DNA from: Evernia prunastri
Taxonomy: Eukaryota; Ascomycota; Lecanoromycetes; Lecanorales; Parmeliaceae
NCBI GenBank assembly: GCA_003184365.1
Contig: NKYR01000032.1
Coordinates: 62,001 to 126,000, forward strand
DNA: 64,000 nt
Direction: 5' to 3'
The stretch's first letter is position 1. Each line of letters starts with the position of its first letter. This document shows positions 13,001 through 21,515 of this stretch, in pieces. The notes below the pieces were generated by a model. That model was given only the letters and a program-made list of their open reading frames with translations, made no database searches and was not told the DNA's origin. The translations under genes and the position numbers were made by a program.

Positions 13001-13650
13001 GAAGAAGCCCGAGATGCAGATACTGTGTTGTGGCCTGATGATGAAGGTCTTGAGGATTGTTGAAGATAGCTCAATTGTCTTGTTGGACTGGAAGACATAT
13101 GCAAATGGCTTGATTGCCTCGTAGGACTCGCGGACATCTGTAGATAGCTTGGTTGTCTAGAGGGACTCGAATGATCCTGGGGATAGCTCGGGTATTTGGA
13201 GGGACTCGTAGACAATGATTGCAGAGCGCTCGACGGCCTAGACGGGACAGGTGACGGTGCTGTAGATCCGTTACTAATGTTGGCCGCAGCTGCAGCAGGG
13301 TTCGGAGATCCAGCGCGCGCATAAGCCTGAAATGGTTTGCGAAAGGTTTTGCTCTTCTGTGGGGAAGGCTTGGTGAGGCTTCCTGCTGTGCCAGGCATCG
13401 CACTTGAGACTCGGCTCACTGGCTGAAAGCTTGCGTCTAACACTTGTACGAAATTCGATGGGAAGAGTCCCATTGCCCGTTTGTCCCTGCGCAGTCGTCC
13501 CATCCACCACGATCCATCCCCAGCATTCAGGCATTCTATTAGATCACCCTCCACGAAGCCTAGATCTCTTTTTGACTCCCCACCCCATGAGTATGTAGCT
13601 CGACACCAGCAGGGAAATCGGGTGGGAAGACTAGGCGCTACATGTTCCAT
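10012..13650 (-). CDS. CYK3: Cytokinesis protein Cyk3-like (SH3 plus transglutaminase-like)
   Basis: A single open frame encodes 1212 aa from the ATG at 13650. An N-terminal SH3 domain (about residues 10-70) shows CRATYSW, DLGFVEGDLIECL, WWMGRLRR and GLFPSNFVQ. A long Ser/Pro-rich disordered stretch with several PxxP tracts follows (about 75-740). A transglutaminase-like fold (about 745-865) contains RLRAVFTWVSEKV, RRGCSEEVAVLVSEM and NHWWNAVLVDDCWRIMDCSL, and a C-terminal beta-rich domain ends the protein. This architecture is that of Cyk3, which acts at the division septum to promote primary septum formation. The transglutaminase core has a Cys in RRGCSEE and His in PNHWWN, while the third position is Asp in DDCWRIMD; members are generally regarded as non-catalytic. 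The frame stays open upstream to 13938, but the SH3-proximal ATG fits homologues. Confidence 0.93.
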   Translation of the reverse strand: MEHVAPSLPTRFPCWCRATYSWGGESKRDLGFVEGDLIECLNAGDGSWWMGRLRRDKRAMGLFPSNFVQVLDASFQPVSRVSSAMPGTAGSLTKPSPQKSKTFRKPFQAYARAGSPNPAAAAANISNGSTAPSPVPSRPSSALQSLSTSPSKYPSYPQDHSSPSRQPSYLQMSASPTRQSSHLHMSSSPTRQLSYLQQSSRPSSSGHNTVSASRASSPAPPIHYQPSPTPDFHDQEEEPSSSPPPPPPPHRVPYNAPPARASPSPTPSMNDRYPIVSRGPSPVPPSPGVHGHTPSPLRDAMDDVMSSLHDMAMQRNNSCPSPELEQAPLNPWSPEAFEELRTNPNAGNHGRPRSAMGITYTHRDTDQYEIDDRYGIHNYDEGPPQVHGYIERDENRLRSTGATSPRPPDELFLPEDPTGRPPAPPRKNSPYQPRTQSSLGMREPVSGSIKSSHRLKNRKSAYELGRSMLDRTFTTKSSATNSSSGVQSVATNGTTSTQRTSQSIMSGYSAGGFSATSAGSLARRKWGSISKSRPLSVVDNRQNALLGLNGGGSATRPQTPSHYSSNQSIPGSNAGMNHSESVGDSGGVFGGLTTPKSKKSGFFKKLVESAKTGAASARSSIAAGQPDTPRSPMKNLLPNGVSAIAGGSATRDMGLGGSKTDIDWVQVRRDVNRSNSLSQNERSERIERCQMMDYPVVAPVDSLLEVAEGDEGADGMPIQYPTDFQAVNLQLVDKSARFVNSLPPMTNPASLAQGYVCRPYRSDVQRLRAVFTWVSEKVAWEEDFEGEVDSRRVIQMRRGCSEEVAVLVSEMCMSVGLHAEIVRGYLKSPSETVYCDSNPIPNHWWNAVLVDDCWRIMDCSLASPTNPKRGRYSSTGSQVAENGFFLARPMEICYTHIPSNFEQQHICPPIDPEILLALPCACPAYFRNNVQMIDYDTSLLRIENLELVHIQFTVPADIECVAEVESCSYARDADGDVFESGDTTTNRALAQPEWVKGQKRYTVKALVPGDVGHGTLKVYAGKRGLMHSIKDNPHPLAFSLPIVHTGINPPYDFLLRHPTPHAQRHDLYVAQPQCARLAIHNTFVFAVRQHRSFLSCNSPEPRSVSPNPFARPSSAMSMISTTTSANDYFSQAGSNSSNASQQQKPAKLAIQAPSGKILRLMKKSDNSVSTDEAANGGVWETIIKIGERGTWRGLVLADRSARWCVFGEWEAI

Positions 13651-14527
13651 AATCGCTTTCGTCTGAATGAGTTCTTGTGATATTACCGGAACAATTGAAT
13701 ATGTTAGAAAACGCGCGCAGCGGATCTCATCCGATGCGGTATTGTTAAGGAGTGTAATCCGAGCGCCGTGTAAGACCAAACGGGAAGGGCCGAGACTGGG
13801 TGGTAAACGAGCGAAGATGGAAGGGAAGGACAATGACAAAATTTGAACAACAATTGGCAAGCAAAAAGACAAACGAAGGTGGTATGAAATATAACAATCC
13901 AATGTGTAGGTATTTTTTCTCGAGTTGTACAAAAACATAAACTATCGTCGGGATGGTGTTTAGTTCCCGGTCCGTGGCGGCTAAAGCAAGCTTAGCTGGG
14001 CTCTCGTTTCCATGGCAACCTAGACTACTTTAGCTCTAGACTAATGCCCAACACGCACCATAAGTATGTAGTCATTGCCCAGTACTATGCTGCCACCAGC
14101 GGTCTCCCTTTGTCCCTCTTCACCCTTCACAGCGATGTCTGATAGAAAAGCGTGGAGATTAAAAGAGTAGAGTAGTCACAGAAGAGCACGTTCGACTCAA
14201 TATAAGACGATTCATGTTATAAGCCGATAAACTGCTCAGCCAACTAGTTACTCCCTCCACTGGTGCCACCCCCAATACTCTCTCTTCGCCTCCCTTCCCC
14301 CACCACGCCCATAGTCTAAACAACTGACAACATGCTACACTACCCGAAGGCTTTCAATGGCGCCGCCTTCTTCTAACCTACGCTGCGAGAATTGCTGCAG
14401 GCATGAGTCGGCGCGTTATGATTTTCTCTGCGGATGCCCCACGAAATCGCAGTATATCTACCCAGTCTTTCTCGAATACTTTGACCCAATTCAATGGCAT
14501 ACCCTCTCTTTTACCTATCTTCTCGTT
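13651..14527. other. CYK3 promoter region
   Basis: About 880 bp without a convincing gene. The CYK3 frame continues open to 13938, most likely untranslated leader. Short ORFs near 14357-14759 (plus) overlap the antisense of the fragment that follows and show no motif. Confidence 0.5.
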
Positions 14528-15259
14528 CTATCCCACTGCTGTATTCTGCTTCCCTGTATCTTCTATCTTATCTTCCCCAAGAGCCTGCCGCTTCCCCCAC
14601 TCAGCCTCTAACCTCCTTTTCGCCTCATTGAACGAAAGAGAAAGGGACTTGATCTCCAAGGCGCGTCCCTCGAGAGGCGCTATCAACAGACGCATTTTCT
14701 CATCGTCGTTCTGGCCGAGAAGAAGAATCGTATGGCTATCGGCCAAACTTAATGGATAGCAAATGACGTTGTCAAGATATACTGGTGGATCATCCTGATC
14801 TTGACGGGTGGAGTCGGAATCTTCTTCGAACCAGTCACTTTTGGAGAGCTTTCTTGATACGAGTCGATACGACATACGATCTACTAGCTCGGTTGCGATT
14901 ATATATTCTCCGGAAGGTGTGAGATACTTGTGAGGATAGTGAGGGTTGTCTTTGACTACTCCAAAAGCTGGAAGGTGTCAGACTTCCACTCCCAGAATTC
15001 TGCGAATAGAATTTCCTTACTCTTTGAGACGCTCTATGAATAATCCACCCTCTGCCAAGCTAATGGGCTTCATCTCCAGACTTTCAAGCTCGACAATGGA
15101 TACCTGCAGTGGTGGCATTTCTTCGAGAACTTTTGTATCGGATTCAGAGGACGAGGAATAACTAAGTAGCATCAGATGCTGCGATGGGTGGAAAACAGCT
15201 GATACATATGTCAGGTATTTGGGTAGTTGCAGGCCTAGTCTGGTTGACGACCTTGACAT
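14528..15259 (-). pseudogene. Broken coding fragment, possibly beta-propeller-like
   Basis: Two blocks of protein-like minus-strand sequence. Block one (15259-15021) contains YLTYVSAVFHPSQHLMLLSY and VSIVELESLEMKPISLAEGG. Block two (about 14970-14528) contains PHKYLTPSGEYIIATE and DSHTILLLGQNDDEKMRLLI and ends in a charged helix. The alternation of short strands resembles the tail of a degenerate WD40 or other beta-propeller protein, but I cannot name a family. A good donor (GTAAGG at 15020) leaves phase 2, while every usable acceptor before block two needs phase 1, so the blocks do not join cleanly. It starts 3 bp after the stop of the upstream His-Me finger gene. An in-phase donor (GTACGG, 15323) and acceptor (15252) could instead splice it onto that gene as an alternative 3' end. 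Confidence 0.45.
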
Positions 15260-15262
15260 TGA

Positions 15263-16677
15263 TTAAGATCTAGCTAAGCCTCTTTTCTTCGAGCTTGAAA
15301 ACTCGACCGTCTCTTCTCCGTACGCCCTTCTTCGCTTAGATTGCGACTCCGCTTTTTCCCACCCAATAAGCGTCTCGTTCTCATCCAGCACTCGCTTGCC
15401 AATCCTACCGTTTGTCAAGCAAGGCTTGTCGCCCAAGATTGCGCAATTGCATACGACATTGCCGTTCTGATGCGTGCGGCGACGATCATTAGCCGCTTTT
15501 GTTTCTAATTCAAAATGCGTGACCTCGATGCATAGCTCGTTCGTCGGGCAGAGGCATAAATGTGATACCTCGTATGGTTTTCCAAGCTTGTCTAGATATC
15601 TTAATAGCGTAACACGACCACTTCGTAAAGCTGATGCGTACCTTTTTGTGTGACCCGCTGCATTGCAGCCGCTTCTCCTTGATTCCTGAACAGCTCGTAT
15701 ACCTTTAACAGCCAACAAAACCTGACATGCACATAATGACCTCGTATTTTGCGTTTATCGTAAGTTGCTAAGCATGAAGAGATGGGGCAGCGAGAGACGA
15801 CGCCGATATTTTTCTTCGCTGATTTGTCCCCACGAATTAGACATCCATCATATTTTTCAGTTCCTTGCGAGACGTAATGCAGAACCCTGGCCTCGAGCTT
15901 CTTATCTCCTTGCGCTACGAGATGATAGGTTAGACGCTCTGAATTGGAATACGGGCACTGAGCAAATTAGCGACTGCGCTTTGAAGGGACTTCGAAAGCG
16001 ATGGTACCTCGGTGTTCGTGGCATGTTTGGACGCTGTGCTGTCCGGCTTCTCGTCAAGAACCTAGTTCAAGATGTGAGCTCTCATGCGGCTTGAAGAGAG
16101 CTCGAAGCGATGGTACCTTGGTGTTCGTGGCACGCTCGGACGCTGTGCTGTCCGGCTTCTCGTCAAGAACCTGATTCAAGATGTGAGCTCTCATGCGGCT
16201 TGAAGTCATCGATTGAGTTGCACTTCTGTAATAGCAGTGTCTCTCAGATCCCCGGCCAGCTGTTCTTGGAGCTCCTTTCTCTCATCCGGCGTCATCGACT
16301 CAAGCATCACCTTGAGCTTTCGCTGGCTCTCCTGCTTCAACGATCGTCGACGCTCACTCGAACCAGGTCCTGTTTTCCGGCGTCTTTTGAGATTCTGTTT
16401 GGCTTTCGCGACTCTCAGACATGAGCCAGTCGTGAGTTTCGCTTCGTTGATTGAGATGGCGTCATTGAGGGGTTCATCATTCAGTAGAAGACGCGGCGCA
16501 GAAAAGTTGAGCTCAGTTTTAATTTTTGCCTTGAGATGGGCGATTGTACCGGTCGGCGCAATAAAAATTCCCGATGTAATCCCCTTAGGTGAGATTATAA
16601 CTATTGAGTACTTTTAACGAACACTTAGAAGTGCAGATGGAAATGGCCATAAACATACTTAACTGGAATTCATCCAT
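15263..16677 (-). CDS. Ubiquitin-like domain plus His-Me finger (homing-endonuclease zinc loop) protein
   Basis: Six exons (16677-16659, 16600-16224, 16170-16117, 16061-16008, 15957-15642, 15591-15263) are all phase-compatible and give 382 aa. Residues 1 to about 70 read like a ubiquitin-like fold: IAPTGTIAHLKAKI, PRLLLNDEPLNDAISI and TTGSCLRV track ubiquitin's TxxTIxxxKxKI, RLxxxGxxLxD and SxLxL positions. A Lys/Arg/Glu-rich helix follows. Exons 3 and 4 are a tandem duplication of one 18-residue exon. Exon 6 carries the His-Me finger: EVSHLCLCPTNELC with H284, then N308 in KAAND, with candidate zinc ligands C286, C288, C294, C321, C323 and C331. This is the pattern of the zinc-binding loop of I-PpoI-type nucleases (PF05551-like). 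The upstream YDGCLIRG resembles the CWxWxG strand of such domains. Function is unknown; nuclease activity is inferred from the His/Asn pair. Expression and the exon 2/3 donor (GTGCAA) are unproven. Confidence 0.6.
15981..16199 (-). repeat. Tandem 110-bp exon-plus-intron duplication
   Basis: Two adjacent copies, 15981-16090 and 16091-16199, differ at only a handful of positions. A third start (TTGAAG) follows at 16200. On the minus strand each unit contains one 54-nt exon (VLDEKPDSTAS...) flanked by an acceptor (CTAG or TCAG) and a GTACCA donor, so the unit duplicates a phase-0 exon together with an intron without breaking the frame. Confidence 0.85.
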
Positions 16678-16884
16678 GATTATAAGACAGGCTTAGATAC
16701 TTTACATGATGACTTTCATTCTGAGCTTCGTAGAGAAGCTGAGGCTTCTCGGCAAACCTGTCTTCTCCAATTTGTAGAATCTTAGTTCAACTCCCTCTCC
16801 GTCTCCCTTCTCAATCGCCATTGATTGAGCTTCTGATTGATACGAGATTGTTCTTCGACTTACCTTTGATGATTACAAGATATT

Positions 16885-17044
16885 AGTGTTCAGGTCTCGG
16901 GTTCGAGACTCCACTGACGTCGAAGCAAGATATGACAGTGTTCAGGCTTCGGGGTACAAAGTCCGACCGGAACTCCACTGGGCAAAGCCCAGTGTTCAGG
17001 TTCTGGGGGTCTTGTACAGACCGAAGCTCCACTGGCATTGACAG
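16885..17044. repeat. Three-copy tandem repeat, 52-54 bp period
   Basis: AGTGTTCAGG begins at 16885, 16937 and 16991. Each copy runs through a CGGG-containing variable core to CTCCACTG. The minus strand is open across the array, but the peptide has no motif. The array sits between the His-Me finger gene and the gypsy relic. Confidence 0.8.
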
Positions 17045-17296
17045 CACTTCATCATCGGCGTTGAAAGCACTCTCCACTGCTGATTGGACTTTATTGTTGA
17101 GATGGTAAGTACCTGTTCCTTGGCAGGATCTTAAGCTGACGGACCGGTGCTTTCAGTCACCCTACCTTCCTTCAAAGCCGAACTGAGACTCTTCATATAC
17201 TTATCAACTGATCAAAGCCTTCTTGAAGCAACGAGACGGACACCTTGACAAGAACAGATACATAATAAGAGATGGATATTTGACAAAAACAGATAC

Positions 17297-19760
17297 TTAG
17301 CGAGAGAAGCCTATACTTAATGAGAGCGTATACTTACGTCGTCGATAGCAGAGATCGTAAGCAGATAATGGCGAAGCTTCATCGCTTGAAAAGCGTCTCG
17401 AGCACTCTGAAAGGTCCAAGCTGCCTGTGATCAAGCTTCTTCTTTGGTCGTAGGGTGCGTATATTCCAGCTTCGCAAAAGTACTTCATCCTCTTCTTGAA
17501 AGACGATAGGCTTATGATTGCTGTTATAGTACTTCGCTTGTTACTTCGACACTCGTTCCCACAACCCTTTTAGGTGCGATCTGGTTTGTCGCAACTATTC
17601 TGCTCGCTCTGTAGCAAGCGGTGCTTTCACCGACTCCTCAATTCGAAAGCTCATCCTGCTTAGCAGCGTACCTTTGGCGCCACTCCTCGTTCACAACGAA
17701 AGCGTTCTTGCGTTGTAACTTGAGTAGTCATCGATTCTCGCAACTTCAAATAGGACCTCTCCGACTTCAAAACCTGGTGAATCAGAAGTCGGGACGACAT
17801 CGCAGCATCTAGAATGCGTGTCGGTCTATCGAGCACTTTCTCATCCAAGTCCATAACTTGGGTATCTGCGACGGCAATACCGTTCAGTCGCTCCGTCAAT
17901 GCTGCGAGTTTAACTATAGTAGAAACGCCATTGCGTTCCTGCACATCAGGCTGGTTTTTCTAATTGCGAAGCTTATTTCGCAAAGTAGGAAGGAAACCAT
18001 CATTGTTATCCTCGCTATCATCCGGTTTGATAATATCAGATCTTCTTGACGGCGTCATCCACGGGGTTAAGTTTCCCCTTACGGTACTTAATGATAAAGT
18101 CAAACGCAGCTAACTTCTCAGCTCAGCGAATCTGCTTCGCAGTGAGCTCTTTTGTCGTCATGAAATAACGTAAGTTGTTGTGATCACGCGAATATGATGC
18201 TTGCTATCCTGTAGTGTCTTCAATTCTTGAAGCCTAGCACGATAGCAAAAAGCTTCTTGTCATGAGTATCCCAGCGAGTTTCAGCTCCCTTGAACTTGTA
18301 ACTGTAAAACGCAATAGGATATCATTGCCCGTCCGTACTTAGCTGGCTAACCCGCACCAGCATCGGAAGCATCGGTCTTCGTCCTGAGACTTCCCAGCAT
18401 CTTTGGGAGAATCGCGATAGGTCCAAAACTACTCGCGCCAATGAATATCAGGATCGATATCATAGATCCAAGGGTAATCGAAAATAAGGTCATATCCTCG
18501 CATGTCAACGACATAAGCCTTTAAGGTTCCCTCTTGCTTCCCCCCTCGGCTATCTGCGAGATCAAATGTCAGGTCATATACGAGATTATCTGATGACCGT
18601 CAATAGCGTGTACCATAGTTGACACTTGAAATCAGGAATCTGTGCGTCTTTAGCTGTGACACAAAAATCCTCGCCACCGGTATCCACCAGGATAGTAACA
18701 TCACGCTTGCCGGTAGGCGTGGTGATTTCGCCTCTCAATACTAGAGAGCGAGATCGCCGCTTGGTAGGTGACAAACTCAATGCTCCAGCGACGAGCATCA
18801 GGCTTTGTCTCTTTCCTTACCAGAGCCTTGGTTGCGATTTTTATTGCTCGCAACATAGTTCGCACATTCGGGCGAATCTTTGAAATGTCCATATTGCTGG
18901 TAATCTTAGTATTAGATCTCGGGAAGAGACTTCTTATGCTTAGCATCAGAGTCGTCGCCTTCGGATTTGGTTCGTCTAGGTTTATGGTCTTGCGACGTCG
19001 AAGAGGTTCCGCTGGTCCTTAGCATGCTGCCCTTTCGACTTGGTATGTTGTTGATCACTATTTCTCGGGATATGTGTTTTGTCGTCAGAGCGAGTGTTGT
19101 TCAGAGCAGGTAGTCCTCTTGTCCTTCGCAGTCTTTGTTCTATATCCTAGTATTGCTAAAGCAACGCGATATAGGTCATAGATTGAGTCGCCTCCTTTAT
19201 TGCTTTCAGAGGGATTTTCTCTAACACTCAGGGTTTTTATGCGCTCCGCATTAGTTATCAAGCGATCTCGCTGCGACTATAGCTGAGTGAGGTAGTCGTA
19301 GAAGTTCGTCGTTGACTGCGTGTCCTTTATGATCGTCTTGGTTAGCTGGCGATTCACGTTATGAGACTTGACAGTAGGGTTACGAACTTGATTTAAGCAC
19401 CACTCTTTGAAGTCCTTTTAGATGGATTCCATCCCGTCTCGCAGTAGGATGTTCTTGACATTTCGTCAGGTCTGCTTCTTAGCATCTATCAAAAGGGCGA
19501 AGGTCTATCGAGTTATTTACTTATCGGAGGTGAAGTCACTGCGAGGTGCTGAGGCAATATAATCCTCGCAGTGTCGAAGAAATATAATCGCAGTATTGTA
19601 GTTGTTGCGTGTCAGGCACTTTGATAACGCTTATCTTCTCGCGGTTCGCATCGCGATAATGATCGTCACTATGCTGTCCTCGGGTATTTTGAAGTTCGAC
19701 TAGCTGAAGCCTTTCGATAGCAACTTGGTTCTCAGCTTCGAGCTTCATGAGTCGAAAGCG
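17297..19760 (-). mobile_element. Ty3/gypsy retrotransposon relic, internally deleted and stop-riddled
   Basis: Read on the minus strand, remnants follow gypsy order. Gag-like sequence (about 19750-19536) contains REKISVIKVPD. A retroviral-type protease region (18798-18586) has the VTILVDTGGED active-site block, continuing into YDLIFDYPWIYDIDPDIHWR (about 18510-18450). RNase H remnants (about 18380-18020) include KTDASDAGAG and ETRWDTHDKKLFAIVLGFKN. An integrase C-terminal GPY/F module (about 17500-17390) shows IRTLRPKKKLDHRQLGPFRV. The reverse-transcriptase palm and integrase core appear missing, since the flanking motifs are only tens of codons apart. Many in-frame stops sit where Trp or Gln is expected (for example after LGFKN), as RIP-type C-to-T mutation would produce. 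No functional protein can be made from this copy. Confidence 0.85.
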
Positions 19761-20390
19761 TTGGTCAAGCCTGCGAAGCGAGGGTCACCGTCGGAAGGTG
19801 TAGGATTGGCAGGTGCGGGGTGTCCGCGCCCGCCCCCCATGTTATCAGAAGTCGCACCGGTGCCATGGCCTTATTCATCGAGTTGCGAAGCAGGCGTGTG
19901 TTGAGCAGAGTCACCTGTCGCCATCGCCTACGTGTTCCGAAGCATCCCTAGAATCCTGTGGTGAGATGCTCCTAGTTCGCAGGTTAATAGGAACATTTCG
20001 CGAATCACTTGCCATAGCTAGCTGGGCAGCTCCGTGCAAACGGAGCCATTTTTGATGGTATACTAATGACAAGTATAGGCCCACGAATGTATTCGTGAAA
20101 CGTGTTCTGAGGATTTTAGGGGGTCTTCAAACTCAACATGCAACAAGCGAACGGACTGGCGAGGAGGACTCTAAGTAGTCGGCAGCCCCTGCTTCGTGAT
20201 CCAAAATAGCTGGTACTTGACACTTCATCTGAAGAATGGATCTTTAGGCTTCTGTATCCTCAAGAGACAGACTAGCTCATTATCCGATAACCGCCGAGGC
20301 CGAGGTAACAAATTATTTCCGAAAAACGCGTCTTCCCACAACGCGACCATTTCATATACTTCTTTATTATTTCATCACATTTAGTTTATT
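19761..20390. other. Unassigned DNA between transposon remnants
   Basis: No convincing gene. The stretch probably includes the 5' leader of the minus-strand gypsy relic, which has no recognisable LTR here, and AT-rich flank leading to the damaged frame at 20391. Confidence 0.4.
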
Positions 20391-20546
20391 ATGCCTCAAA
20401 TTTCTACTCTGTCTACTTCTGATTAGGGCGAATTAGATAAGATTCTAAAGAAGCAGAAATAAGCCGCTCGAATCAAGACAAGACGGGATTATTTGAAAAA
20501 ACGCGATGCACTATTCAATGATATTTCAAAGCTATCTGACTATTAA
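20391..20546 (+). pseudogene. Short frame with two in-frame stops, probable mutated transposon ORF start
   Basis: An ATG at 20391 opens a frame of 51 codons that ends in TAA. It would read smoothly as a Lys/Arg-rich, coiled-coil-like N-terminus (MPQISTLSTSD..., then KILKKQK...) except for a TAG at codon 12 and a TAA at codon 24. Each stop is one C-to-T change from a Gln codon. It lies in AT-rich DNA beside LTR fragments. The family is not identified. Confidence 0.4.
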
Positions 20547-20667
20547 TTAGTGTAAATTGAATATCGTGCGTCTGTTAGTTATTTGTCTGAAGATATATTT
20601 GCTGATTTATACACTCTTTTTAGTTTCATATAAACTACTACTATTTAAAATATGCTCTACGCAAATT

Positions 20668-20819
20668 GTTAGGAGTGTACCTAGGTGGTTGACCAAGATT
20701 CTATTGATGAGGAAGGAACTTGCTATCTCTAGGAACTATGGTACATATAGTGGGAGAATGTGCCAAGACCCTAGCCCATAGGGCTACTTGCCAAGTGCCT
20801 GCTTGACACACTCGTAACA
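20668..20819 (+). repeat. LTR 3' portion ending in GTAACA
   Basis: The last 79 bp (20741-20819) recur identically at 20940-21018, ending CTCGTAACA. GTAACA is the inverse of TGTTAC, which opens the LTR pieces at 20856 and 21516, so these are the two ends of one gypsy LTR type. GTTAGGAG at 20668 also ends the LTR-start piece before the assembly gap, linking the two portions. Confidence 0.65.
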
Positions 20820-20820
20820 N

Positions 20821-20918
20821 GCGCTGGGGCATCGCTTGCCTGAGGGGGGGGGTAGTGTTACGGACGTACCCTAGGTGTCAGGCACATAGGGAGTGTTTAT
20901 GGCTATGTGTGTTAGGAG
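20821..20918 (+). repeat. Polypurine tract and LTR 5' end, duplicated
   Basis: 20821-20910 is identical to 21481-21570. It contains a G-rich polypurine tract (GAGGGGGGGGTAG) immediately followed by TGTTACGG, the LTR start, at 20856. A single N at 20820 precedes it and 21 Ns follow it. Confidence 0.7.
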
Positions 20919-20939
20919 NNNNNNNNNNNNNNNNNNNNN
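20919..20939. other. Assembly gap (21 N), with single Ns at 20820 and 21048
   Basis: Ambiguous bases fall only within repeated LTR sequence. The order here (LTR end, polypurine tract and LTR start, gap, LTR end, N, element interior) is what a collapsed or mis-joined repeat assembly would give, so local order should not be trusted. Confidence 0.9.
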
Positions 20940-21018
20940 GTACATATAGTGGGAGAATGTGCCAAGACCCTAGCCCATAGGGCTACTTGCCAAGTGCCTG
21001 CTTGACACACTCGTAACA
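20940..21018 (+). repeat. Second copy of the LTR 3' end
   Basis: Identical to 20741-20819 over 79 bp, ending in CTCGTAACA. It is followed by 29 bp of other sequence and an N at 21048 before element-internal coding sequence resumes. Confidence 0.75.
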
Positions 21019-21048
21019 TTACCTCCCCCTCCGAAGAAGCCATGTCCN

Positions 21049-21513
21049 GGATCCGCATACAAGCTTCAACTCCCTCCCACAATGAAGATCCGTCCGGTCT
21101 TCAGTCCTAAGCTATTGACACTCGCTCCGACGGACCCACTGCCTGGCCAGAAGAATCCTTCCCCCCAGCCAGTTGAGACGCCTAAGGGAGACGCCTGGGT
21201 GGTGGAAGATATCCTGGACTCTCGCCGTCACTATGGCAAATTGCAGTACCAAGTGAGATGGAAAGATGATGACGATACCCTCACTTGGTGGAATACTGAT
21301 AATGATGAGTTTGAGGGGGCCCAGGACGTAGTCAATGACTATCACAACAAATATCCGGAGAACCCAGGGCCGCACAACGCTGTTGCCAAGTCAAAGCGGC
21401 CCCGCCGTCTCCGAAATCTCCGGGGTCTCGCCACTATTTTTATCCTTTCTGCTCGCAGACGACTCGCAGGCCAATCTACAGCGCTGGGGCATCGCTTGCC
21501 TGAGGGGGGGGGT
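21049..21513 (+). mobile_element. Undamaged gypsy fragment: integrase tail plus chromodomain
   Basis: The open frame (ATG at 21082, but open upstream from 21049) begins with AYKLQLPPTMKIRPVFSPKL, the end of a gypsy integrase GPY/F module. It continues into a chromodomain with WVVEDILDSRRHYGKLQYQV and RWKDDDDTLTWW. Chromodomains mark chromoviruses and target insertion to modified histones. The frame ends at 21534, just past a polypurine tract (about 21502-21513) and the LTR start at 21516. No RIP-like stops are present, so this copy differs in age or history from the minus-strand relic nearby. The 5' part of the element is absent from the window. Confidence 0.85.
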
Positions 21514-21515
21514 AG

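Noticed and set aside
13651..13938. 96-residue N-terminal extension of CYK3
   Set aside because: The frame is open, but the extension has no motif and the SH3 domain normally lies close to the start in this family.
16885..16925. Possible tRNA (GGTTCGAGACTCC resembles a B box)
   Set aside because: The B-box spacing is off by a base, no A box or foldable acceptor stem lies upstream, and the word belongs to a three-copy repeat.
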